Shown: positions 33,175-42,075 of the stretch, in pieces
Position numbering within the stretch: the stretch's first letter is position 1
Layout: every line of letters begins with the position of its first letter
Program-made: the position numbers and the translations under genes
Notes under the pieces: model-generated
What the model was told of the DNA's origin: nothing
The model's input: only the letters and a program-made list of their open reading frames with translations
The model's database searches: none
Origin: Clusia tigrina
Lineage: Eukaryota; Arthropoda; Insecta; Diptera; Clusiidae
Assembly (NCBI GenBank): GCA_920105625.2
Contig: OV050030.1
Coordinates: forward strand, 73,175,900 to 73,239,899
Length of the DNA: 64,000 nt
Direction: 5' to 3'

Positions 33175-33645
33175 TGTTGGGGTCCGTATCTGCTTGTCGG
33201 CGAGAGACGTCCTCTTGGATGTCCTGTCACGGGAACCTGTAAAACCTACACCACTTCATTAAAATGAGCACTGCACTATTTCAAGTTTAAAACAACAAGA
33301 GAGCTTTATTCTTAAAATGCTAGTTCTTATATAATATTTACAAATAAACATTACAGTCTACGTCTTCACTTTTCTGGTGTTCCAGTTACGCAGTTGTTAT
33401 TTGGTGTCAGTGGCTCAAGCCCACTGACCTACTGCAAGTAAAAGTGTCGTCGGTGCATTCTAAATGCCCCTCGTCAGCTTGACTGCAGAACTGTGACACC
33501 CTAAAAGTTTACATCATAATTATTGAATAAATACTGTTCATTTACAATATTTGCACCCTAAAAATATGTGCGTTCTTAATGAATTTAATAGGAGCCGGTG
33601 CTGTGAGTCAACTACGCGTAAGTAGCTTGATTCTAACTCACAACA
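33175..33645 (-). repeat. 5' LTR of gypsy B (471 bp)
   Basis: Near-identical to 23100-23570. It holds the TATATAAG box and AATAAA signal in element orientation, so it is the promoter of copy B. Confidence 0.95.
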
Positions 33646-33649
33646 ACAG
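33646..33649. repeat. Target-site duplication of gypsy B (right copy, ACAG)
   Basis: Pairs with 23096-23099; both lie in the gag of element C. Confidence 0.85.
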
Positions 33650-34204
33650 CTGCCTCTTGTTGTCAAAGCGATCTTTGAGGGCTTTCCAGACTTCCTCATA
33701 TCCACCAGAGTATACTCCACCAATGAGTGGCACAGCACTTGCCGGGACCGACTGACGAAGCTTGCCTAGCTTGTAGGCCTCTGGAAAGTCCGTTTTATCC
33801 ACAATAGTTTCGAAAGCATCCTTAAATGATAGCCAGGTATGCAGTGTGCCATCGAAAGTTGGAATAGCCAGGGCGTCCAGCCTGAGGTCGAACTTTGGTG
33901 TTGATGCCACGGGTACTGATCTGGATCTGGCACCCATCATCAACCTCTTAATCATGACTCACGTATCATTATAAGCGTCCTTTACTTCCTGAAACAGCGC
34001 ATCATGCGCTCCCAATTCATTTTCCTCTGCTTCGGAGACCAGGTGATGATGATTTGTAACAAACCTATCAAAGTGTGATGTGAGTGACTTCAACTCTTGT
34101 TCCAGCTGGAAAATATCTCGCTCTCCAGGTTTGACCCCACGCACGCGGTCCCAAATGCGTCGAATCGACGTTGTAGAGGAGGTACGCAGTTTTAGCGTTG
34201 ACAT
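33650..34204 (-). pseudogene. gag: Gag N-terminal half, BEL/Pao C
   Basis: ATG at 34204 (MSTLKLRTSS). Helical charged N-terminus (DIFQLEQELKSLTSHFDRF), a single in-frame TGA at 33959-33961, then LDALAIPTFDGTLHTWLSF and VWKALKDRFDNKRQL, which is the DUF1759 signature of BEL/Pao Gag. The frame runs up to the B insertion and continues at 23099. Confidence 0.87.
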
Positions 34205-34345
34205 AGTGACACACAGAACGATATAAAAGGATTGCGTTGTGTAAGGCACCCACGTGCCGAGCCTCCAGAAACCTAACCTCACAATATGCGCAGTTAAATG
34301 CAGTCGGAAAGGCAATGCCGTGCACTAATTCCACGAACCGTCGCT

Positions 34346-34417
34346 GCCTGCTTCAGACGCCACACGTTGTGTCTACCTTCTTAGGGGTCGTGAGTTCAAT
34401 CCTCACAGGAGGCACCA
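34346..34417 (+). other. tRNA-like sequence containing the primer-binding site of BEL/Pao C
   Basis: Next to the 5' LTR (5-nt gap) the plus strand reads like the 3' half of a tRNA: perfect T-arm GTGAG-TTCAATC-CTCAC, acceptor AGGAGGC, A and an encoded CCA ending at 34417. The minus strand is therefore the primer site (TGGTGCCTCCTGTGAGGA). A matching 5' acceptor (GCCTGCT, one mismatch) starts at 34346 and a possible 4-bp D-stem (AGAC/GTCT) follows, but the anticodon arm is too short. The 3' half resembles elongator tRNA-Met from memory. Confidence 0.5.
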
Positions 34418-34422
34418 AATAA

Positions 34423-34624
34423 TGTTGGGGAAAATCAATAGAAACTCACAAATACCCAAAATCAGTTTAATGCAAATACGTTAAATGCAAAATAATGAAA
34501 AGACAAAAAATGTTTTCAAAACGAGCCAGAGCAAACAAAAAAAACCAATGAATCTCAACTGTCAAAATGCAGCGCAAAAAGTGTTGCCACAGTGTTCGCT
34601 ACAGGGAGCTCGGATCCTCAAACA
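34423..34624 (-). repeat. 5' LTR of BEL/Pao C (202 bp)
   Basis: Direct repeat of 18415-18617. Followed on the right by the ATATT duplication (34625-34629). Confidence 0.93.
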
Positions 34625-34629
34625 ATATT

Positions 34630-35460
34630 TAAGGCTAAAACAATTGCATATGGTTTTTTTTACATATACGAGTATGTAGTATTTTACATTTACTAACAGA
34701 AATTTTTGTGAAAGTAGATTTGATAGTATCAAGATCTTTTGTTTTAGAAAATATAATGGCGTCGTCTGCGTAAATTGTGTGTTGAATATTTTTGTATCTA
34801 TCGAGTAATTTACTGAATTGGTCGAATGCAATAATAAATAGAACAACCGATAGGGGGAACCCTGCGGAATGCCATTGTCGAGGGGGTATGTATTTGATAG
34901 TTCTGTATTAAGTCTAACTCTTATTTTTCGGTTTGATAAGAAAGCTCTGACGATATTAAAAATTTTCTTTCCTATACCCCAAGTTGCCAGTTGCTGAAGG
35001 ACAACATGTATTCCTATGCGGTCAAAGGCTCTATGAAAATCAGTAGCGAAAACGGTAACATGGTTTTTGGTGGAAAGTGAAGTTGTAACGTAATGTTCAA
35101 AGTGAAGGAGTGCATCAATTGTGCTTTGTTTTCGCTTGAAAGCTACTTGGTTATGACTCGTTAAATTGTTTTTTGATATAAACCACATTATTCTTTTAGC
35201 TATTATTCTCGAGAGTATTTTTCCGGTGCAAGGGAATAGGGATACCGGTCTGAAACCATTAAACTCATACTTGCTTTTATTGGGTTTTGGGATGGGAACA
35301 ACCTCAGCTGTTTGCCAATTTTGGGGGTAAATGCCTTGTTCAAGGATATTATTGTATAAATTTAAGATTGTAATTTTTATATATATACGGTCAAAACCAG
35401 GAGTTTTGCTCTTATCATTGGATAGGGCGGACTCGAATTCTACTATGGTTATATTTGATT
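34630..35460 (-). pseudogene. Reverse transcriptase of LINE D
   Basis: The 34562-35188 stretch has QVAFKRKQSTIDALLHFEHY, FATDFHRAFDRIG and NGIPQGSP, RT motifs of I-like LINEs. A frameshift near 34855 moves the catalytic YADDAIIFS (about 34755-34770) into another frame. The part 35188-35460 (SRIIAKR..., FPCTGKI-like) continues RT N-terminal motifs in other frames. Confidence 0.82.
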
Positions 35461-36752
35461 CTATTTGTTTGCTGAGGTAGATAATTTTTTGGGTTTATAT
35501 TGGGATTGAAGTGCTGTGTTTTTTTCAATTCTAAAGTGTGGGTGAAAGTTATGGTTCTGCGAGAGATTAGACCATGATGTGGCGAAGAAATTAGCTATTT
35601 CTGTGGATTTGGATAATAGGTTCGCACCATTTTTTATTGTTTTTATTTTTTCAAAGTGCTTGCCTCCTACAAGGCCCCTAATGTTGGACCAGATTTTTTT
35701 TGGGCTGGTTTGCGGGTTTATATTTTCCGTGAGTTTTTCGAAACAATCTGCTTTGGAGTTTTTGATTGCTTTTCTGAAGACATCATTGGCTTTCCTGTAT
35801 AAGATCAGATTAGGTATACTTATATGTCTCTTATATCTGTACCATGAATTTTGTTTTTCCTCTCGCAGGTTGGATAAGTGGGTACTCCACCAAGGAAAAG
35901 TAGCTTTAACTACATTTCCTTTAGACTGGGGTATTGCTACATTTGCGGCACTACGGATGATTTTTTGTATTTTTGCAGCATCTTTATTCACATAACTGGA
36001 TTGAACGCAGGTTGGAAACTGTTTCTCACAAATTGAGTTAAAAAGTGTCCAGTCTGCTAGGTCTATTTTAAATTTTGGTTTTATTTTACTTTTTTCTATA
36101 TTGAATTTAGAATTTATTTCTATGAAGATCGGGAAATGATCGCTTCCGTGCAAATATTCAGAAAATTTCCAAGAACATTTAGGAGGAATTTGTGAGGAGC
36201 ATATGCTGAGATCTATGTGTGAAAAGGTTTTATGAGTAGAAAAATGCGTAGGCGACTCATCATTTAAGACTATTAAATTTTCACAGAAAATAAGATCCTC
36301 CAAGATTCTTCCTCGTTGGTTGGAATTTCTTGATCCCCATAGCGGACTCCATGAATTAAAGTCACCTACTATAATGTAGGGTGTATTTATGGAGCGTGTA
36401 ATTGCATGTAAATTTTGCGAAGAGAAGTTTTGAGATGGGGGGATATATATTAATTATATTGAAAATTATGCCAATATTGATTTCGATTATGTGTGTTTCT
36501 AGAAGAGAATTAACTGAAACCAGTTTGTGAGGGATGTGTTTTTTTATGAGCAAACCTATACCTTGTTTAGAAGTAGTGTTGGTTGTCAAGTTATGAAAGT
36601 ACCCTACATATTGTTTTGGTACTATTGTATTATTTGTTGAAAACGGGATGTGTGTTTCTTATGACCAGGTTAAAGTCTTTTATTAACAATTGTAATTCGT
36701 GGTAGTTGTTTACGAATCCTTTTATGTTCCACTGTAAGAGTTTAAGGCTCAT
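35461..36752 (-). pseudogene. ORF2 start and endonuclease domain of LINE D
   Basis: ATG at 36752: MSLKLLQWNIKGF, the QWN motif that opens apurinic-type LINE endonucleases. After frame changes, GIGLLIKKHIPHK (36589-36362) and a 280-codon stretch from 36303 (DESPTHFS...SHIDLSIC, SDHFPIFIEI with the catalytic SDH) complete the domain and the linker to RT. At least two frameshifts. Confidence 0.8.
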
Positions 36753-37148
36753 TTATTGTGTACCAAATGGAGAAATAAAAAAAACAAAAATGCGTTGAAA
36801 GAAGAGTTTTGTGTGTTGTTTTGGATGAATAATTATCTATATTTCGAAGAGAATTAAAAATGGGTAGTGTATTATTGTTTTTGGATTCAAGAGAAGAAAT
36901 TGTAAAATGGTTAAGAGTTGGTTTTTTAATAAGAGAGGAAGTGTTAGAAGTAGAGTTGTTTGAAGCGTTGTCATTTTTTGTTTCTTTGTGTGTTAAGAAA
37001 CTACTAAAACTGGTTTGTTTATTGCTGTTGTTGGATTCGAGAGAGAACCTGGTTGAAGTAGTTGTTTTTTTACTAGTAGCGGTTAGTTCTGTTGTGGGAG
37101 TAATTTTTACTTTATTCTTTGTATTGTTTGTGGTTTCATTGTTTTCGT
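36753..37148 (-). other. Spacer between ORF1 and ORF2 of LINE D
   Basis: About 390 bp. In the frame of ORF1 it is S/T/N-rich. It may be an extension of ORF1 lost to a stop at 37149, or a true inter-ORF region. Confidence 0.4.
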
Positions 37149-38093
37149 TTAGTTTTGTTTCTGTCTGATTTTTGGAGTAGTGTATTTTATGTTAGAAGAG
37201 GAAAGTACGGAAGCATAGCTATGTACAGAGGGAATTAAAGGTGTTTGGTTTCTATGAATTTGCCTGGCTTCCCGTACTGTGCATTTGTTTTTTGTTTTTA
37301 TGTGCAGAATTTCTTTTTCTTGGATGAAACTTTTACAGTTTCTGGAAGAAGAAGGGTGAGCTTCTGCACAGTTAGCACAGAAAGTGCGGGAGCAGTTAAT
37401 GGGAGTTTGTGGTGGGAGGGCACAGTTCGCACAAGCAGGGGTTCCTTTGCAGCGTTTAGCTGTATGTCCCAGCTTCTGACACGATTTGCAACGCATCGGA
37501 TTGGGAATGTACTCCCTTATCTTTACTGTATGCCAGGAAATATTAATTTTGTCCGGAAGATGATATAAATCAAAGGTTAACAGTATAACTCCGCTAGGGT
37601 GTGTTTTACCTTCAGTGGATTTTTGGAATTTGTGGATGGAAGCGACTCCTTGGGAACTTAGTTCACGAACGATTTCTTCGTCTGAAACAGTATTTAAATA
37701 GGGCGCATATACTGCACCCTTTGTACTATTTAGGGAGTTGTGCAATGTGCATTTAATTGGGCATAGTCCACGAAGTGTTTTAGCTGCTAAAAATTTCTCG
37801 GCTATCGTTTGGTTTTTGACTAGAAGCAATGTGCCGTCACGAAGCTCTGAGATGGAGGTGATGTCTTTGCTAATGAGCTGAAGAGATTTTTGCACTGAGA
37901 AACAGGAGAAGTTTGACAACGGAGTTTTTTCATCAGCAGAAGCTACAACAATGAATTTGGGATTAGCCTGGATGGTTTTTGGGAGATCGGGGAAGGTGAT
38001 GGAGGAACTAAGGTTGTGCCGTTTCTTTGTCTCAGGGCCGTCCGCAAGTAAAGCGAAACGGTTGCCTTCGACGGAGGCGGGCCCGGGGGCCAT
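37149..38093 (-). CDS. ORF1 (Gag-like) of LINE D
   Basis: ATG at 38093 (MAPGPASVEGNRFALLADG), 314 codons, uninterrupted. The middle part has RRM-like sequence (LQLISKDITSISELRDGTLL). The C-terminal part has three zinc knuckles: CKSCQKLGHTAKRC, CANCALPPQTPINC-like and CANCAEAHPSSSRNC, then SYASVLSS. This is the ORF1 plan of I/jockey LINEs, an RNA-binding chaperone that forms the ribonucleoprotein with ORF2. It is the only intact ORF of D. Confidence 0.87.
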   Translation of the reverse strand: MAPGPASVEGNRFALLADGPETKKRHNLSSSITFPDLPKTIQANPKFIVVASADEKTPLSNFSCFSVQKSLQLISKDITSISELRDGTLLLVKNQTIAEKFLAAKTLRGLCPIKCTLHNSLNSTKGAVYAPYLNTVSDEEIVRELSSQGVASIHKFQKSTEGKTHPSGVILLTFDLYHLPDKINISWHTVKIREYIPNPMRCKSCQKLGHTAKRCKGTPACANCALPPQTPINCSRTFCANCAEAHPSSSRNCKSFIQEKEILHIKTKNKCTVREARQIHRNQTPLIPSVHSYASVLSSSNIKYTTPKIRQKQN

Positions 38094-38241
38094 GATTTAC
38101 TTTATGTAGTTGTACACTATTCACTTGATGGAAAGTATTTATTGTGTAAAAATACAAGTACGAACGTAGTAAAGAGTGAAACCGCGAACGGTATGCAAAA
38201 ACTTGAGAAAAAACTCAGAAAGAAACCGGAATATACACTTG

Positions 38242-38275
38242 TGTCTGCTCGCCACGAGTATTAGTCGGAGACTGA
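38242..38275 (-). promoter_or_regulatory. Internal LINE promoter: Inr plus DPE at the 5' end of LINE D
   Basis: In minus orientation TCAGTC matches the arthropod initiator TCAKTY, with +1 A at 38273. AGACA lies at exactly +28 to +32 (38246-38242), a perfect match to the DPE consensus RGWYV. The T before CAGTC comes from the target-site duplication, so the element starts CAGT. Internal Inr/DPE promoters are established for jockey and I elements. Confidence 0.75.
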
Positions 38276-38285
38276 GAATGATCTA
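38275..38285. repeat. Target-site duplication of LINE D (right copy)
   Basis: AGAATGATCTA, identical to 17267-17277. Confidence 0.9.
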
Positions 38286-38510
38286 GAAACTTCTTGAACA
38301 GCGAACCAGTATATATAACAAAAGCAATGCAACGTCGAGTACAGTTGAAAAGCAACCGTAACAGTGTGTACATCGCGCATTTCAATCGAAGCAGCAAAAT
38401 TTGTGATTATGATTAAGAAGTAATAAAGTGATAAATGAATTATTAAATAAAGTGCAATTTCGGAACAATATTTAAAGAGTTTTGCCAGTGATTCGAAATG
38501 AAACTTCACT
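38286..38510 (+). other. LTR-like sequence (TATA, AATAAA-type signals)
   Basis: TATATATAAC near 38310, an initiator-like TACAGTTG about 28 bp later, and two AATAAAGTG signals (about 38423 and 38446). This is the layout of an LTR U3-R region. No partner LTR is found. Confidence 0.35.
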
Positions 38511-38990
38511 ACATCTCATTCCAACAGACAAGTAGAAATTAATCAGTTGAGTATATTCTAACTTAACTTAAGTTTATAGGATGATTACATCTAAAAGGAA
38601 AGAAATAAATCTAGGTATAGACCATGAAGACATTTTCACGGAAACTCTAATTACTTACAATAACTCTATTCATTCAAGCACAAAATATACACCATATGAA
38701 TTTTTTTTTTTGGAAAACCATATAAATATAATGAAAATATTAGTTTTAATAACCATCATGAATACCCAAAAAAAAAATTAATTGAATTCCAAGAAAAACT
38801 TTATCCCACTGTCAAAGAAAAAGTTGAAGAAAGCTCAAATAAAAGAATAAATAAATTAAATGAACAACAGGAAGAACCTGAAAATATCCAAAACAAACAA
38901 ATAGTTTTTAGAAAAGAATGCAGGAGACACAAATTAAATCCTAGATTTAAAAAACACGTAACAAAAAAGATTAGAAAATAACAGTAATAA
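38511..38990 (+). pseudogene. Integrase C-terminal relic (errantivirus-like gypsy), right of LINE D
   Basis: Frame pieces TSHSNRQVEINQLS (compare the SNGQVER integrase motif), then HEDIFTETLITYNNSIHSST and KYTPYEFFF, and a basic C-terminus (EFQEKLYPTVKEKVEESSNK). Frameshifted and A-rich. With 16994-17107 it indicates that LINE D landed in or near an old gypsy-type pol. Confidence 0.55.
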
Positions 38991-39093
38991 CAAAAGGATA
39001 TAAGAACATAAATTTCAGAAAAATTTAATCTTAAATACATGTAGGAGTGCTATAAAAACAAATAATTATTTGTTTAGGTGAGGTTATCGTGGT

Positions 39094-39384
39094 TCAGACC
39101 AAAATGGGTCCAGGGCCGGACACTTCTGTAAGAGAATTAAAAGCATAGGTTCCTAAGGAACCCACTCTGATTCTACCCAGAGCCGGGCACCTACAGAAGA
39201 GATGTTGCACAGTCTCCTCCTCATCCCAACAGCTTCTGCAGTATTCATGAGAGAATACTCCCAGCCTGAGAGCATGCCTGCCGAACAGCCAGTGACCATT
39301 TACACAAACCACGACCTTAGAGATATCCTCTCTCGACAGGGCAAGCAAGTCCCTAGATTTCCTTCTATTAAGCTCCGGCCACAT
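39094..39384 (-). pseudogene. C-terminal zinc domain of LINE F ORF2
   Basis: Contains CVNGHWLFGRHALRLG and CRSCWDEEETVQHLFCRC, the C-x2-C...H...C tail found after RNase H in LOA/R1-type LINEs. Confidence 0.75.
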
Positions 39385-39724
39385 TAGCCTTGTCGTTAAG
39401 CAAGTGCTCTCGTGTGCCCAAGACCATTGGCCTCACGCACGACCCTATCCTTCAGCATCAGTTTACAGGTGGTAATTTGTATTCCAACATCGCATCTGTC
39501 CGTGCATGATGGAAGGTTGGTGCCCCGTGTGGCTAACTCATCAGTCCTACAGTTCCCCTCAATAGCCCTATGTCACGGAACCCATATAAGGCGTACCCTG
39601 AAAACGGTACTGACATTTTTTAGGGCAGTCCTGCGCAACCTTTGATTTCAGTGCCACAGAGTTTATTGACATGATGGCCACGTGGCTATCCGAGTAGGTA
39701 TTTATAATTATTCTTTTTTACCCG

Positions 39725-40544
39725 CTAGTAGCCCGCTATCTCCTTTATGGCTAGGACCTCTGCGTGATAAACACTGCAGTGGTAGGCGAGACGGAAAGAA
39801 AGTTCCAGTCCCAGTTCTTTTGAGAAAATTCCAAAACCGACTCTATCGTCAAGTTTGGATCCGTTAGTGTAGAAATTCAGATCCCCCCTTCTCCATGGCA
39901 TGAGTGTTTGCCACTCTCTTCCAGACGGAATATGTGTCTGGAAGTGCCCGTCGAAGTTGAGATTAGGTATAGAGTGGTCAATGTGTTGGATAAAACTACT
40001 CCAGGTATGCGCAATAATCGAGTGACCAATCTGCCTATCATGCCATAACGCCGCACATTTCAGCCTTAGTGATGATGCGGCGGCCAATTGTTTCCCTACC
40101 AGCTCTAATGTAGGTGGGTTGAGTATCACTTCTAATGCTTTAATTGGAGTGATCCTTAAAGCACCAGAGATGCACAGAAAAGCCGTTCTTTGCACCTTGC
40201 TCAGAAGCTTCGAATGGCTCTGTTTCTAAGTGGCTAACCACCATACCATGTTCCATATAGCTATATAGGTGTGACCACCGAAATGTACAGCAAAATTCGT
40301 GGGGATAGCCCACACCTGATTACAACCACTTTTTACATGTGTAGAAAGCAATATTCGCCTTTCTGAAAGCAATATTCGCCTTTCAATATTTGGTTTCCAG
40401 GTATGTTTTCCTATCTAGTACTAGTCCCAAATATTTGACTGTGTCCTTCATCGGAATTTCCACACCTTACGATATCTATTTTTCTCAGAGAAGAAGATTA
40501 ATTCCATTTTATCGGGGTTTAACCCTAATACCCTTCCTCCCGGC
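39725..40544 (-). pseudogene. Post-RT segment and RNase H of LINE F
   Basis: Near 40440-40540: LNPDKMELILFSEK, YLGL..D-like and TWKPNI (stops present). 40195-39725: LCISGALRITPIKALEVIL, then FYTNGSKLDDRVGFGIFS, where the first catalytic Asp of TDGSK is changed to Asn, and VYHAEVLAIKEIA with the catalytic Glu. Confidence 0.78.
40540..40544. repeat. Target-site duplication of the E1/E2 cluster (left copy, CCGGC)
   Basis: Matches 47314-47318 (CCGTC) at four of five positions. Five base pairs is typical of BEL/Pao. Confidence 0.55.
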
Positions 40545-40884
40545 TGTAGCGTCGACGAAATCCAAGGGCTTTTGAAATAGAATGCAGTACGTTTATTAAA
40601 ACAAAATACATACATTTATTTCTAACGACATGGAACAAATAATACATTATTAAAAAGAACAAATTAATATGACAAATACTTACCGCAGTTTGGCTCTCTC
40701 TCTATCAACGCTGACGACACTACTAATCTTTAATCACTTTACAGCTCGTGAGCTCGATGTTCGAAACAGAGACACAAACTCGGAGAGCTTACAAATACAG
40801 TTTAACAGTAGAGCTTCGTTACAATTATGTTACATTAGAATATTATATTTATGTTACACTAGAATATTAGGGCGTTTTGTTACA
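40545..40884 (-). repeat. 3' LTR of BEL/Pao E1 (340 bp)
   Basis: Plus strand TGTAGCGTCGACG...TTTTGTTACA. Repeated at 45795-46099 with a deletion of about 35 bp there, and partly at 47281-47313. Confidence 0.9.
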
Positions 40885-40895
40885 TCCCCACACCC
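40885..40895 (-). promoter_or_regulatory. Polypurine tract, BEL/Pao E1
   Basis: The minus strand reads GGGTGTGGGGA directly before the 3' LTR. The same tract is at 46100-46110 for E2. Confidence 0.7.
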
Positions 40896-40915
40896 GTGAA
40901 TCACTCAGATTCACT

Positions 40916-42075
40916 CTATTCAACGTCCAAAACGGCCAGTTTTGATGTTGGACGACGGAGCACCCCTGTGCTTGTTCGGACATCTGCTCGCCTGATTTCG
41001 CCATCAGCTCCCCGATGAACCGCATCAACCACACCACGACACCACTGCCGCCGCATCGTATTCGTGTCGCATATAAACACCACATCAGCCTCCTTTATTG
41101 GCTTCATTCTGGTGCACCACTGAACTCGGTCGCAATCGAATACCTCATCAAATCTCTTCGCCTCTCGGTCTACGCCAACAAAGTTCTTACCATTATCACT
41201 TCGCATTCTAACTGGATCACCGCGACGATTGATAAAATTCCGTATCGCCAAGATGCAGGTTGACACTTCATTTGCGACCTCTAAGTGTAACCACGTATCG
41301 TCAGACAGGTGAAAAGAACTATCCATCGCTTCTCTTTTCGGCGGCCAATCGTAACCTCAAGCGGTCCGAAGTAATCCAGACCAGTGTAACTAAATGGTCT
41401 AACGAACGGCAGCAAGCGATCTTCAGGAAGAGGCACCATAATGGGCGTGATTGGCTTAGAGCGCATTATCCTGCACTCGCAACAGTTCGCGATGTCATGT
41501 TGTAGAACTCGTCTCACCTGGACGACCCAGAATTTTCGCCGGATTTCACCGATCGTCGCCTCAATATTTTGATGCTTCATCTTTCGGTGATGACCGGCCA
41601 CTATTAGCTTTGTAACACGGTGCTTCGGTGGCAGAACAATTGGATGCACGGATTGGAAAGGAAGCCAGCTGGCTGCCTCAATTCGGCCACCTACTCTTGT
41701 GACGCGATCCTTATCCAAGTAAGGTACCAGGCCGCATAGCTGACTGCTCTTGGGCAACGTTTGACCTTCTGCCAGTCGATTTATATCCTCAGCGTACACC
41801 TCAGCTTGAGCTTGTCTACACAATAATATCTCAGCTGCATCCAGCTCGCTTATGGTCAGACCATGGTCGTCATTACCTGGGCGTAGTCGGCGGGTGCGAT
41901 TGGTGAACCTTATGATCCAGGCAGTAATCCGTTTTAATCTATTATAGGACGAGAAACGATTAAATTCCATAAACACATTGCTAGAGACAAGAAAAACTGG
42001 CTTTTCAAGAATGCAACAATGTCTTGAAGCCAAGACTCCTCTGGCATTGACAAGAATGCAGGACCGCTGAACCAA
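40916..42075 (-). pseudogene. pol: Integrase, BEL/Pao E1, internally deleted
   Basis: Zinc domain and core start in 42075-41281: VPYLDKDRVTRVGGRIE, CCECRIMRSKPITPIM, YTGLDYFGPLEVTIG. A frame change leads to 41326-40916 with MRSDNGKNFVGVDREA, after which the rest of the core is missing and the tail (RRQWCRGVVDAVHRGADGE) follows. The third catalytic segment (GGxWE) is therefore lost. Confidence 0.83.

Larger units (their letters stand above)
23100..33645 (-). mobile_element. Ty3/gypsy LTR retrotransposon, copy B (complete, young)
   Basis: 10,546 bp, with two 471-bp LTRs that differ at one position by eye, an ACAG duplication, a tRNA-Ser-type primer site next to the 5' LTR, gag, an open pol, a 2.6-kb 3' region and a polypurine tract. 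It is inserted in the gag of BEL/Pao C. The near-identity of the LTRs marks it as the most recent dated event in the window. Pol is uninterrupted; gag shows one frameshift and one stop. Confidence 0.95.
18415..34624 (-). mobile_element. BEL/Pao retrotransposon C, split by gypsy B
   Basis: It is bounded by direct repeats (LTRs 18415-18617 and 34423-34624) and a 5-bp target-site duplication ATATT (18410-18414 and 34625-34629). The minus-strand order is 5' LTR, tRNA-type primer site, Gag, protease, RT/RNase H, integrase, DUF5641 tail, 3' LTR. Gypsy B occupies 23100-33645 in the middle of gag. Without B and one copy of its duplication, C is about 5.66 kb. Several stops and frameshifts make it inactive. 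Confidence 0.93.
17278..38274 (-). mobile_element. I-type non-LTR retrotransposon (LINE) D, split by element C
   Basis: The 5' end is at 38274 (CAGTCTCCG, an I/jockey-style start) and the 3' end at 17278 with a short A-rich (AAATAAAATAAA) tail. It is bounded by an exact 11-bp target-site duplication. Element C sits inside it between 18415 and 34624. Without C and one copy of its duplication, D is about 4.78 kb, a full-length size for an I-like LINE: ORF1 (three knuckles), ORF2 with endonuclease, RT and a C-terminal RNase H. ORF2 has frameshifts and is not functional. Confidence 0.9.

Noticed and set aside
34346..34417. Functional tRNA gene
   Set aside because: T-arm and acceptor look good, but the stretch between D-stem and T-arm is too short for an anticodon arm. 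Its position next to the LTR explains it as a primer-site copy.
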